Source: Bacteroidales bacterium (lineage in GTDB: Bacteria; Bacteroidota; Bacteroidia; Bacteroidales; WCHB1-69). Taken from it: a stretch of 32,234 nt of DNA. Under the pieces are notes generated by a model. The model worked only from the letters and a program-made list of their open reading frames with translations, did not search any database and was not told the DNA's origin. This document shows, piece by piece, positions 8,607-17,300 of the stretch. Positions within the stretch are counted from its first letter, which is position 1. Each line of letters starts with the position of its first letter. A program made the translations under genes and the position numbers. Location: the NCBI GenBank assembly GCA_028703095.1, contig JAQVNO010000014.1:1-32234 (forward strand). The letters run 5' to 3'.

Positions 8607-10580
8607 TTACACATCAATATTCGCGTAGCGGGCATTTTTTTCGATAAATTCACGACGGGGAGGTACTTCATCTCCCATTAGCATCGAGAACACATAATCG
8701 GCTTCGATGGCATTTTCAATGGTCACCTGCCTTAAAGTTCTGAATTCCGGATTCATGGTTGTTTGCCATAATTGGTCATCGTTCATTTCTCCCAAACCTT
8801 TGTAACGTTGCATGGAAATACCTTTATCTTTCCCTTGTTCGTGATAGGCTTTCACAATAGCAATCCTTTCTTCTTCTGTCCAGCAATATTGCTCTTCTTT
8901 GCCTCTTTTAATAAGATATAAAGGTGGTGTAGCGATATAGACATGCCCTTGTTCGATAAGTTCTTTCATATAGCGGAAGAAAAAAGTAAGCAGTAAAGTA
9001 GTAATATGACTTCCATCCACATCGGCATCGGTCATAATAACTACTTTATGATAACGTAATTTTGTAAGGTTAAGAGCTTTAGAATCATCTTCAGTCCCTA
9101 TGGTTACACCTAAAGCCGTATATATATTCTTAATTTCTTCATTGTCGAAGATACGATGTTGCATGGCTTTTTCAACATTTAATATTTTCCCGCGAAGAGG
9201 CAATATGGCTTGGTTACGATTATCTCTCCCTTGTTTGGCGGTACCACCGGCGGAATCACCTTCAACGATAAACAACTCACAGTTTGCAGGATCTTTATCG
9301 GAACAATCTGAAAGTTTTCCGGGTAAACCGGAGCCTGAGAGTACACTTTTCCTTTGCACAAGATCTCTGGCTTTACGAGCCGCATGTCGTGCGGTAGCAG
9401 CCAAAATTACCTTATCAACAATATAACGTGCTTCTTTCGGATGTTCTTCCAAATAATAGGTTAACATTTCACTCACCATCTGACTTACAATACCTTCTAC
9501 CTCGCTATTACCTAATTTTGTTTTGGTTTGTCCCTCAAACTGAGGCTCTTGTACTTTTACTGAAATAATAGCTGTTAAACCTTCCCTAAAATCATCACCG
9601 CTGATTTCAATCTTTTGTTTTTCAAGTTTCTCTAGTAATTTTTGATCATCGGCATATTTTTTCAAAGTACGCGTTAATCCACGTCGAAAGCCGGTAAGAT
9701 GAGTCCCTCCTTCATGAGTATTGATATTATTTACATAGGAATGCAGGTTTTCGGAATACGCCGTATTGTATTGCATGGCAATTTCAATAGGAGTTCCCGA
9801 TTTTTCACCTTCCATATAAATGGGAGCTTCCATTAGTTTCTCTCTATTTCCATCCAAATAATTAATAAAATCGACCAAACCTTTTTCAGAAAAAAAGGTT
9901 TGACTTAAAAACTCTTCATTCCCATTAATTATTCTTTCATCAGTAATAGTCAGTGTAATACCTTTGTTCAAAAAAGCCAATTCCCTTAAGCGAGACGATA
10001 AAATATCATAATTATATTCGCTGACAATAAAAATACCGTCATCCGGCATAAACCACATATAGGTCCCTGTTTTATCGGTATCGCCTATAGTTTTTACAGG
10101 ATACAATGGTTTTCCATATTCATATTCCTGCAAGAAATGTTTTCCTTCACGGAAAACTTCTACTTTGAGTTTTTTTGACAATGCATTGACACAAGAAACC
10201 CCGACTCCGTGTAGTCCACCTGAAACCTTATAAGAACCTTTATCAAACTTTCCTCCCGCATGTAAAACTGTTAAAACGACTTCCAATGCAGAACGATTTT
10301 CTTTTTCATGCAAACCGGTAGGTATTCCTCTTCCGTTATCAAACACCGAAATCGAGTTATCTTTATGAATTGTAACGTCAATTTTATCGCAATAACCTCC
10401 GAGAGCTTCATCAATAGAATTATCCACTACTTCGTACACTAAATGGTGTAATCCACGTTCACTGATATCCCCTATGTACATTGCCGGTCTTTTACGTACA
10501 GCTTCCAATCCCTCAAGCACTTGTATGTTTTCTGCTGTATAATTAGCTGATGCTAACTCTTTTGTTTCTATATCATTCAT
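8607..10580 (-). CDS. gyrB: DNA gyrase subunit B
   Basis: ATP-driven negative supercoiling with GyrA. It has 657 residues, normal for Bacteroidota GyrB without the long insert of enterobacteria. The GHKL ATPase region has NSIDEALGGYCD (54-65), DNGRGIPTG (81-89) and the lid GGLHGVGVSCVNALS (121-135). The transducer domain follows (about 230-400), then the TOPRIM domain with VEGDSAGGTAKQGRD (439-453; E440) and MTDADVDGSHI (516-526; Mg-binding D518, D520, D522). It ends with the GyrB tail QRYKGLGEMNDDQLWQTTMN, then RREFIEKNARYANIDV. ParE is the alternative. The YTALGVTIGTEDD region and the end favour GyrB. It is divergent from folB and has its own -7 box at 10613-10620. Confidence 0.96.
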   Translation of the reverse strand: MNDIETKELASANYTAENIQVLEGLEAVRKRPAMYIGDISERGLHHLVYEVVDNSIDEALGGYCDKIDVTIHKDNSISVFDNGRGIPTGLHEKENRSALEVVLTVLHAGGKFDKGSYKVSGGLHGVGVSCVNALSKKLKVEVFREGKHFLQEYEYGKPLYPVKTIGDTDKTGTYMWFMPDDGIFIVSEYNYDILSSRLRELAFLNKGITLTITDERIINGNEEFLSQTFFSEKGLVDFINYLDGNREKLMEAPIYMEGEKSGTPIEIAMQYNTAYSENLHSYVNNINTHEGGTHLTGFRRGLTRTLKKYADDQKLLEKLEKQKIEISGDDFREGLTAIISVKVQEPQFEGQTKTKLGNSEVEGIVSQMVSEMLTYYLEEHPKEARYIVDKVILAATARHAARKARDLVQRKSVLSGSGLPGKLSDCSDKDPANCELFIVEGDSAGGTAKQGRDNRNQAILPLRGKILNVEKAMQHRIFDNEEIKNIYTALGVTIGTEDDSKALNLTKLRYHKVVIMTDADVDGSHITTLLLTFFFRYMKELIEQGHVYIATPPLYLIKRGKEEQYCWTEEERIAIVKAYHEQGKDKGISMQRYKGLGEMNDDQLWQTTMNPEFRTLRQVTIENAIEADYVFSMLMGDEVPPRREFIEKNARYANIDV

Positions 10581-10612
10581 TATCTGCTCTTTTATTTTTT
10601 TTTGAATCTATG

Positions 10613-10620
10613 CAAAGGTA
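10613..10620 (-). promoter_or_regulatory. gyrB promoter -7 box
   Basis: The plus-strand CAAAGGTA is TACCTTTG on the minus strand, a full match to TAnnTTTG. The predicted leader is about 26 nt. The -33 element is not clear. Confidence 0.6.
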
Positions 10621-10795
10621 ATCAAAAAATCGACACGAAAGTTCACCTTATTTGCATTTTTTCGACAACAAACTGTGATTAATTTTCTTATTCTTCCCAC
10701 GAATATATAAAACATAAAAAATTGAATAAAAGAATATTAGAAATAATTATACCGAAAGGTTAGTGTTATAAAAAAACAAATTGCCCTCCTCTTAA

Positions 10796-10823
10796 TTTGA
10801 TGCAATAAATTTATGTAATTTTG
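10796..10823 (+). promoter_or_regulatory. folB promoter (-33 and -7)
   Basis: TTTG at 10796-10799 and TAATTTTG at 10816-10823 are spaced by 16 bp. Transcription should start near 10830, 16 nt before the folB ATG. Confidence 0.65.
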
Positions 10824-10845
10824 CAATCCAAAAAACATAAACTAT

Positions 10846-11208
10846 ATGGCTAAGATAGAGATTGAACGCATGCATTTTTATGCACATCACGGTTGTTATG
10901 AAGAAGAAAGAGTAATCGGCACCTATTTCACGGTTGATTGCTGTTTAGACTGCGATATTAAGGAAGCAGCTATAAAAGATGATTTAAGCAAAACCATTAA
11001 TTATCAAAGTGTCTATTTATTAATACAACATGAATTAATAAAATCATCGCAATTGCTTGAAAATATAGCATATCGTATTATCATTAAAATAGAGACACAG
11101 TTTCCTGCAGTGAAACACATTGTAGTAAAAATACGTAAATTAAATCCCCCTATGGGAGGAAAAATTGAAGCGGTAAGCCTTACACTCAGTAGTGATGATG
11201 TGCATTAG
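10846..11208 (+). CDS. folB: Dihydroneopterin aldolase
   Basis: Converts 7,8-dihydroneopterin to 6-hydroxymethyl-7,8-dihydropterin and glycolaldehyde in folate synthesis. It has 120 residues, the normal length. Recognisable parts are the N-terminal strand with IEIERMHFYAHHGCYEEER (the Y-HG-hxxE motif, with the pterin-site Glu), TINYQSVYLLI, LLENIAYRI (the catalytic-region LLE motif) and the C-terminal KLNPPMGGKIEAVSL (the conserved KPxAxxG-like strand). It is a single-gene unit with a promoter 16 nt upstream of the start and a strong terminator after the stop. No other folate genes lie nearby. Confidence 0.95.
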   Translation: MAKIEIERMHFYAHHGCYEEERVIGTYFTVDCCLDCDIKEAAIKDDLSKTINYQSVYLLIQHELIKSSQLLENIAYRIIIKIETQFPAVKHIVVKIRKLNPPMGGKIEAVSLTLSSDDVH

Positions 11209-11229
11209 TATCATTATTAATAAACATAA

Positions 11230-11261
11230 AAAAAGGCGATATTTAAACATATCGCCTTTTT
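11230..11261. terminator. Strong bidirectional intrinsic terminator
   Basis: A 13-bp stem of AAAAAGGCGATAT (11230-11242) and ATATCGCCTTTTT (11249-11261) with a 6-nt loop. The A-tract and T-tract are symmetrical. It lies between convergent folB and the Omp28-like gene and can serve both. Confidence 0.9.
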
Positions 11262-11279
11262 AAATAAATTGTTAACTTA

Positions 11280-12773
11280 TTATTCAGTAGTTCCTATTAA
11301 TATCAGTTCGCTTTTATTAACATAAATCACTCTCTCTTTGTTATATTGGTATTCTTCTTTATTAGAGGGTTCCCCTTCGGTAATAAAAACAATAACACTT
11401 AAATGTTCAAGTACAGCATCTACTGCCGGGTTTGAACCATCTTGATACGTCAATGGGATATCATATGTAAAAGTTTTTTGATAGGTAGTACCTGAAGAAG
11501 TACCTCCCATATTTTCACCGTCTACACCTAATATTAACTCCCGTAACATGTGGTTATGGAGATATTTACCAAGACTATCGTTCCACATTTGCGGATAAAA
11601 TGCTTTCCCATTGGATTGAGGTCCCCATATGCTATCTTGAATCAATGCGACATGTATATAGTTTTTACCGTTAACAGCAGCGCTATTCGCTGTAAAATGT
11701 GCTTGAACAGTACATTTCATTAGACGTGTATTGGTGTCGATAGTAGTTTTGGCTGCAATATTTACATAAGAAGGTTTAATATAGAGTTGAGCTGCTACAT
11801 ATCCCCAAGAACCCCTTGAAATAGGATATTTATAGGTGCCATTTTCATTCACAACTTCACGGCTTACCATACCGGTAGGATAACCGGTAACATAGAAATA
11901 ATTATTCAATAAAGCACCTACATTGGTTTTATAATTAGCAGCAAAACTTCCGGCATGAATATTAATGTTGTAAATAACTCCGGGATTAGCAGCAACAGTA
12001 GAATCTGCTCTTCTATGTCCATCAGGGCAATATCCGCAATTTACACCGGTAAATTCTTCCAATAATACAGTCCTATTTTGCGGTGTTGTGTTAACAAAGA
12101 CAGTGGGATCAAAAATATAAGTCATATTTTCACTTGCACTTTGTTTTTGAACGCGAGTGGTGTACTTACCTTGATAATAAACAACGTATTGCATGGTATC
12201 GGCTGTAGAAAAGGCATTGGATTGAATTGCTTTATGCTCCGGTTGTATGAAATTATCACTATTTTTATAGGCAATAGCACAAGCTTGTCCGCTTTTTACA
12301 GTATTTACCATTTTAATAGTAGCAGTATGATTTTTTGTTCTTGCTGTTAAAAGATACATTTGAGGAACATCCAAACTAATCGTAAAAGTATGATTTCCGG
12401 CATCTAAACTCCTGTTAAAATCAAGAATTTTTTTACCTAATAAATCACGAACCTCTATAGTTACATTTTCTCTTACAGGCAACGATAATGAAAAATCTGT
12501 AACACCGTTAAAGGGATTGGGATTGTTTTGGGATAATATAAATGTATATTGTTGGTTTTCATAATCGTTTATTCCTACCTTCGATAAATCGGCAGTTGTG
12601 TCGGGATAAATAAGTTTTGCTGACCATGATTCTGTTAAATCAATAATCACAACACTGTCAATTTGCACATAATTATCATCGATATCTTTTCCTGTAAAAG
12701 AAACGGTAACGGATTGAGCAAAGACATTCATCCCCATAAAGAAAGCTGAAAATAAGATAAATAACTTTTTCAT
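11280..12773 (-). CDS. Omp28-like thioredoxin-fold outer-membrane protein with an internal T9SS-tail-like module
   Basis: A 497-residue exported protein. Sec signal peptide 1-20 (ends NVFAQ). A beta-rich stretch follows, then a module at about 79-157 (LSQNNPNPFNGVTDFSLSLP, then VRDLLGKKILDF and MYLLTARTKNHTATIKMVN) that resembles the Por/T9SS type A sorting tail or FlgD-like fold. After a linker comes the Omp28-like part (about 233-495), starting QNRTVLLEEFTGVNCGYCPD, where CGYC at 246-249 is a thioredoxin-type CxxC. Porphyromonas Omp28 is a surface adhesin/lipoprotein-like antigen, and its relatives may act in thiol exchange. The sorting-type module being inside rather than at the C-terminus is unusual for secretion by T9SS, so it may be structural. 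The gene has its own -7 box and ends at the shared terminator. Confidence 0.87.
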   Translation of the reverse strand: MKKLFILFSAFFMGMNVFAQSVTVSFTGKDIDDNYVQIDSVVIIDLTESWSAKLIYPDTTADLSKVGINDYENQQYTFILSQNNPNPFNGVTDFSLSLPVRENVTIEVRDLLGKKILDFNRSLDAGNHTFTISLDVPQMYLLTARTKNHTATIKMVNTVKSGQACAIAYKNSDNFIQPEHKAIQSNAFSTADTMQYVVYYQGKYTTRVQKQSASENMTYIFDPTVFVNTTPQNRTVLLEEFTGVNCGYCPDGHRRADSTVAANPGVIYNINIHAGSFAANYKTNVGALLNNYFYVTGYPTGMVSREVVNENGTYKYPISRGSWGYVAAQLYIKPSYVNIAAKTTIDTNTRLMKCTVQAHFTANSAAVNGKNYIHVALIQDSIWGPQSNGKAFYPQMWNDSLGKYLHNHMLRELILGVDGENMGGTSSGTTYQKTFTYDIPLTYQDGSNPAVDAVLEHLSVIVFITEGEPSNKEEYQYNKERVIYVNKSELILIGTTE

Positions 12774-12834
12774 TTTTTAGAATTTAAATTAATAATGTTT
12801 TTAAATAAGTAAAATTTTATATATAAATTTACTG

Positions 12835-12842
12835 CAAATATA
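12835..12842 (-). promoter_or_regulatory. -7 box of the Omp28-like gene
   Basis: The plus-strand CAAATATA is TATATTTG on the minus strand. The predicted leader is about 55 nt. No convincing -33 TTTG is seen. Confidence 0.5.
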
Positions 12843-12991
12843 TATTATTTTTTTTAATTACACGTAAAAAAAGAATTATATTTAAAAAAATAGATATAAC
12901 GTATTAATTTTTAAGATAAAAGAGAAGTAAAACTACAATTATAGTAGGAAATTATAGGTGCTTTTATTTGTATAAAAAATAAATTTTAAAC

Positions 12992-14041
12992 TTAATTATT
13001 ATCTGCTAAGCTTTCTTTATTGCTTTGATTTACATCAACATAATCCATAATTGCCAAGGCAGCCGAACGAGCGTCGGCGATGGTTTCGTTGATCCCCATG
13101 GGGCGTTTGCAACTCCCTGCTATAAACAAGCCTTTGGAAGTAGTTTCATTATCTTGTAGATGAATATTTAAACTTTGAGCAAAACCATAATCCCCCTCAA
13201 TAGATAGTTTTTTTGCTAATTGTTTAGTTCCACAAGAAGCCTCCATTCCAACCATTAACACCAATAAATCCGTATTCATTTTCAAAGGAAGTCCCACCAG
13301 TGTATCTTCGGCTTTGAATTGTATTTTTTTATCAAAAGTTGTAGCTGCTTCCGAAATTCGGCCTCTCACATAACAAACATCGTATTTCTCCTGTGACTCA
13401 CGGTACATTTCTTCAAAAGACTGTCCCCACATGCGTAAATCCATATAAAAAATATAGACTTCCGTGTCAGGCAATAGCTTTTTAACTTCAATCGCTTGTT
13501 TTACGGCAGTTACACAACATATTTTCGAACAATAGTTATTCCCTGACTTTTCATCACGAGAGCCAACACATTGTAGAAAAACAATACGTTTAGGTTTTTC
13601 TCCCATTGAATTTTCAATATGATTGTATTTAATCATTTTTTCTAAATCAAGAGAAGTAAGCACACCATTATAGATACCATAACCCAATTCTTCTTTACGT
13701 TTAGCATCGAAGGGGGTATATCCTGTTGACAACAAAACAGCAGCAACAATATAAGACATTCCTTTTTTATCGATGATTTTCCATTCATGACCCTCTTGTT
13801 TTATATCTACTATTTCCGTTCCTACATGAAGTGTGATATTTTGGTGAAGTAATTTCTTGTTTAATTTATCCACCATATCGTTAGCAAGAGAAAAATCCGG
13901 AAATAAAAAAGCTTTATCTAAGATATTGGTTAGCGTATTGGAAGATTTTTCAAACAATAAGACTTCCATATTTTGAAGTGCCAGTGCCGATGCGGCTTCA
14001 ATACCTGCGGGACCGGCTCCTATAACGGCTATTTTTTTCAT
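12992..14041 (-). CDS. HdrA-like FAD-dependent oxidoreductase (short, QmoA-sized)
   Basis: A cytoplasmic flavoprotein of 349 residues, last gene of the Hdr-type operon. It begins with the FAD-binding Rossmann motif VIGAGPAGIEAASAL. It then has the HdrA-specific cluster motif FLQCVGSR (C158), then YCSKICC (C171, C175, C176), which binds a [4Fe-4S] cluster in HdrA. It ends with GLFIAGSCKRPMGINETIADARSAAL, the second FAD-contact region. It lacks the N- and C-terminal ferredoxin domains of full-length archaeal HdrA (about 650 residues), so it resembles QmoA and other core-only forms. The expected role is passing electrons between the ferredoxin-like subunits and the CCG subunits. Whether it bifurcates electrons is unknown. 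No MvhD-, FdhB- or FlxB-type partner is encoded beside it. Confidence 0.85.
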   Translation of the reverse strand: MKKIAVIGAGPAGIEAASALALQNMEVLLFEKSSNTLTNILDKAFLFPDFSLANDMVDKLNKKLLHQNITLHVGTEIVDIKQEGHEWKIIDKKGMSYIVAAVLLSTGYTPFDAKRKEELGYGIYNGVLTSLDLEKMIKYNHIENSMGEKPKRIVFLQCVGSRDEKSGNNYCSKICCVTAVKQAIEVKKLLPDTEVYIFYMDLRMWGQSFEEMYRESQEKYDVCYVRGRISEAATTFDKKIQFKAEDTLVGLPLKMNTDLLVLMVGMEASCGTKQLAKKLSIEGDYGFAQSLNIHLQDNETTSKGLFIAGSCKRPMGINETIADARSAALAIMDYVDVNQSNKESLADNN

Positions 14042-14070
14042 ACTTAGTTAATTTTTTCAATTAATACTTT

Positions 14071-15126
14071 CTACACTAATAAATGATTAGGTCGTTCAGG
14101 TTTTGGTAAAATCTTACCCGAAGCTCCCTTATATTTTTCTTTTGGATTATACGGTATCCCTATTTTATCGAGTAATATTTCCGACTGTATTTGATGTAAT
14201 TGCAATCCTAATTCCCAGGGGTCGTAACCCAACAATAAACCGGCCATTTCTTCATACGTCAAGACAGGAATACCATAACCATCCTTATCATAGGTTTTAT
14301 TTTCCATTTCCGCTATTGTATATTGCCATTTATCCATAAACATCGTACATCCCGGGCAATTAGCAACAATAAAATCAGGTTCAAAAGGCTCCATCGATTC
14401 AAATTTCTTTTTGGTATTGGCAATGGAATAACCTCTATTTTCTTGTACTAAATAATGACGGAACCCAAAGCCGCAACAATGGCGACGTTCCGGATAATCC
14501 AGCACTTCCCCACCCCAGCTTTCAATCATCCCTGCCAATACATGGGGAAATTCCGCTTTACCTACACCCTTTTCCGGAAATATTTTTGCGTAATGGCAAC
14601 CTATATGTTCAACTATTTGCAAGGGCTTCCCTGTAAATCGATTCACTAAAGAATATTTCATTTTTTCTTTCAATTCATGACGGAATTTATAAATAATATC
14701 CGAAGGATGAACAAGGTTTTTTGGAATATCAAACTCTCTTCCTGTAGCTTTACGCAAATACTCACGTGTCTTTTCCAGCGTTTCCGGTTGATGATTCCAT
14801 ATCTCTATCATTTCCGAAAAAACCCCGAAAGATGTTACACAGGAAGGCACATAATTTTCATAACCTGCATCTTTCATCAATGAAAATAAACGAGCCACTA
14901 CAGTCATCGTTGTTTCCAAGGGAACAACATCCGCGTGATAGCCTATGCCGGTACATGTATGCTGGTTTTCTTCATCATAAATATTTTTTTCTAACACTTC
15001 TTTTACAATGCGTAAAAATGCGGTTTCGGAACCCGGGAAGAAGGTTTGACGGATACAACTTCGTTCATAAAAATAATTATCTTCAGCAATTGTTTTTTGA
15101 TATTCGTTCCAATAATGTTTTCCCAT
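14071..15126 (-). CDS. HdrB-like CCG-domain subunit
   Basis: A 351-residue homologue of heterodisulfide reductase subunit B. The C-terminal CCG motif is complete: VEHIGCHYAK (C177), RRHCCGFGFRH (C217, C218) and NCPGC (C257, C260). This is the pattern that binds the non-cubane [4Fe-4S] cluster at the disulfide site in HdrB. The N-terminal copy is degenerate: SCIRQTFFPGSETAF keeps C24, HTCTGIGYH has a single C58 where CC is expected, and PSCVTSFG has C96 without the second Cys of CxxC. So probably one catalytic non-cubane cluster remains. It lies 22 bp after the fused membrane subunit and 29 bp before the HdrA-like gene. The natural substrate cannot be read; CoM-CoB is not expected in a bacterium. 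Confidence 0.85.
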   Translation of the reverse strand: MGKHYWNEYQKTIAEDNYFYERSCIRQTFFPGSETAFLRIVKEVLEKNIYDEENQHTCTGIGYHADVVPLETTMTVVARLFSLMKDAGYENYVPSCVTSFGVFSEMIEIWNHQPETLEKTREYLRKATGREFDIPKNLVHPSDIIYKFRHELKEKMKYSLVNRFTGKPLQIVEHIGCHYAKIFPEKGVGKAEFPHVLAGMIESWGGEVLDYPERRHCCGFGFRHYLVQENRGYSIANTKKKFESMEPFEPDFIVANCPGCTMFMDKWQYTIAEMENKTYDKDGYGIPVLTYEEMAGLLLGYDPWELGLQLHQIQSEILLDKIGIPYNPKEKYKGASGKILPKPERPNHLLV

Positions 15127-15148
15127 TATATTTTTATATTTTATACTC

Positions 15149-16927
15149 TTATTCAGATATAATATTTTCTTTCACTATTTCAGCCACATCTTTAACGGTA
15201 AAATCGGATGCTCTTTTAAAAGCTTTTTTACACATAGGGCAAGCTGTTACAATTAAATCAGGATTTTTAGCTCTCAGGCTACTCATAGCTGCATTACGAA
15301 TTTTGGTTTGTTGTTCCAAATTTATTACGGTATTACCAAGATTATAACCGCAACACAAACTTTTTTCTTTTTCATTTTTTGTTTTCAACAAATGTGTTAC
15401 TGTTTTGAGGATTTCCCTCGGTTGGCGATAAATACCGCAACCCCTGCCTAATTCACAAGGGTCATGATATACAACCTTTAAATCATCTTTACGAAGTTTT
15501 AACTTACCGCTTTTAATCAACATATGAATATATTCGGTATGATGCATGACTTGTATAGGCAGATTATATTCTTTTTTAAACGACTGGTAGCAAATTGGGC
15601 ATGAGGTTATCAGCATAGTAGCACCCGATTGTTTAATCAGTTGGGTGTTTTTTCTTCTTAATTCCGCTGCTTGAATAGAAAATCCTTGTTGCAATAAAGG
15701 ACGACCACAGCAAATGGTTCTATCTTTATCCATAAACCAATACTTTTGATCCACTTTTTCAAATATAGTAGTCATGGCATCGATAATACCCGGAGTAAGG
15801 TGCGACATACAACCGGCAAAATAAATAATCCTACCAATTGAATTAAAAGGCTGTAAATTTTCAATATAATTATAATTTGCGTGTGTATCCAAATCTTTTT
15901 TATAACGCATTTGTCTGCGAATAGTCATTAAGTCGAGTCCGACAGGACATTCGGCAACGCAACGATTACACATCAAACAATTTTCGGCAATTTCTTCCCT
16001 TGGGCGTTTATAACGTAAATCACGAAGAAAATAGATAGATTGCACCCCTGGTAATTGTAAATCTTTATGCAAAGGGCAATTATCTATACAAATACCACAA
16101 CGAGAGCAAGCACTTAATTCAAACATTGTATAACCGGAGATTTGTTCGTTTTCGCCTACTCCTAATTTCTTAAGAAAAATAAAAATTACTTCAGTAAAAA
16201 TATGCATATATCGGGAGAATGGCATGGAGATAAAGAAAGTACCTAAGGCAAAGGAATATAGTGTCCATGCCGGTATTTCCAGCACATCAGCAACAGTATA
16301 ATTAATCATATTGCCTAATGTTTGCGTCAGAAACCCCCCATTATTATATAAAGCTGCTGTAAAACTCTCAGAAAGCAAGCGCAAAGGAAATATCAGCCAA
16401 AGTGCAAACTTGGCAAAGGTATCAAAAATAACATGTTTGGTTGTTTTTTTCATACCTACAATTCGAGAATAAATGGATTTGATATAGGCTAAAATAACAC
16501 CGGATAGCACATACAATAACAATAAATCCATAAAATGAGCGAAAAATTGAGCATGTTTAAAAGCATGACTATCATGCACAAAATACCGATAAAAAATACC
16601 TATCCAAAAAGGTTTATCTGTTTGAATAGCAATTTCACTTTCAATAGCACCTACAATTATCAATAAAAACCATCCAAGAGCTATGCTGCTATGCATATAT
16701 CCCAAAAGAAAGCTGCGTTTAAAAACTTTACGGTGTAGCAGTGCCTCCATAATGGTTTCCCAAATGGCTGATAAAAAACGCCAAGAGATAATGTTTTTTA
16801 AAATCACGGTTTTCTGTACCCTATCAAACTGATTATACCAGCGTATATATTTGATACAACAAATAATTATCAATACAATGACACCAATAAGAAAAGGAAT
16901 AACAAAAGGACTGAAATAAATACTCAT
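15149..16927 (-). CDS. Fused membrane cytochrome-b-like / HdrD-type iron-sulfur protein (DsrMK- or HdrED-like)
   Basis: A 592-residue membrane protein. Residues 1-255 hold about six membrane helices of the NarI/HdrE/DsrM type, with helix histidines that could ligate haem b (H79, H125 or H131, H242). Next come two [4Fe-4S] motifs, CSRCGICIDNCP (C274-C284) and CLMCNRCVAECPVG (C317-C327). Two complete CCG domains follow: C373, C406-C407, C443/C446, and C491, C525-C526, C563/C566, the latter starting HDPCELGRGCGIYRQPREI. This combines in one chain what HdrE plus HdrD, or DsrM plus DsrK, do as two. The family passes electrons between the quinone pool and a thiol/disulfide couple. It is preceded by an HdrC-like gene with a 2-bp gap and followed 22 bp later by HdrB. 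Confidence 0.86.
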   Translation of the reverse strand: MSIYFSPFVIPFLIGVIVLIIICCIKYIRWYNQFDRVQKTVILKNIISWRFLSAIWETIMEALLHRKVFKRSFLLGYMHSSIALGWFLLIIVGAIESEIAIQTDKPFWIGIFYRYFVHDSHAFKHAQFFAHFMDLLLLYVLSGVILAYIKSIYSRIVGMKKTTKHVIFDTFAKFALWLIFPLRLLSESFTAALYNNGGFLTQTLGNMINYTVADVLEIPAWTLYSFALGTFFISMPFSRYMHIFTEVIFIFLKKLGVGENEQISGYTMFELSACSRCGICIDNCPLHKDLQLPGVQSIYFLRDLRYKRPREEIAENCLMCNRCVAECPVGLDLMTIRRQMRYKKDLDTHANYNYIENLQPFNSIGRIIYFAGCMSHLTPGIIDAMTTIFEKVDQKYWFMDKDRTICCGRPLLQQGFSIQAAELRRKNTQLIKQSGATMLITSCPICYQSFKKEYNLPIQVMHHTEYIHMLIKSGKLKLRKDDLKVVYHDPCELGRGCGIYRQPREILKTVTHLLKTKNEKEKSLCCGYNLGNTVINLEQQTKIRNAAMSSLRAKNPDLIVTACPMCKKAFKRASDFTVKDVAEIVKENIISE

Positions 16928-16929
16928 AC

Positions 16930-17277
16930 TTATTTTTTATTCGATTCTAATAATATTTTACGCATATTGATAATCATAGAACGAAGATTTACACCTCTGG
17001 GGCAAACCAAAGTGCATTTTCCACACAACATACAAGCTTTCAATTCCTCTTGCAGTCCGGCATATTGCCCTCGACGAAAGGAAGCGTGAATTTTTCGTAT
17101 ATTAAAATCGGTAAATTGTCGTGCCGAACAAGTAGCAGAACAAGCACCACAAGAGACACATAGTTTAAAAGAGCTTACTTCTCGATGTAATTTTTTTACA
17201 TTCTCCAAATCACAATCTTCTAAATTGATAGCCCTTGTTTCTGATATATTGAATCCAAACTTTATCATACTAATCAA
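16930..17277 (-). CDS. HdrC-like dicluster ferredoxin (small)
   Basis: A 115-residue protein with two [4Fe-4S] motifs: CVSCGACSATCS (C40, C43, C46, C50; the usual Pro after the fourth Cys is Ser) and CMLCGKCTLVCPRGVNL (C82, C85, C88, C92). This is the HdrC layout, which connects the flavin subunit to the CCG subunit. An internal ATG at codon 4 (17268) is an equally possible start. It lies 23 bp after the larger HdrC-like gene and 2 bp before the membrane fusion protein. It is the second of two HdrC-like subunits in the operon, so it may serve one of the two CCG proteins specifically. Confidence 0.85.
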   Translation of the reverse strand: MISMIKFGFNISETRAINLEDCDLENVKKLHREVSSFKLCVSCGACSATCSARQFTDFNIRKIHASFRRGQYAGLQEELKACMLCGKCTLVCPRGVNLRSMIINMRKILLESNKK

Positions 17278-17300
17278 TAATTACAAATCAACACTTAAAT

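Noticed and set aside
14766-15347. 193-codon plus-strand ORF antisense to the HdrB-like and membrane Hdr genes
   Set aside because: It lies wholly opposite two genes with full family motifs and has no family signal of its own.
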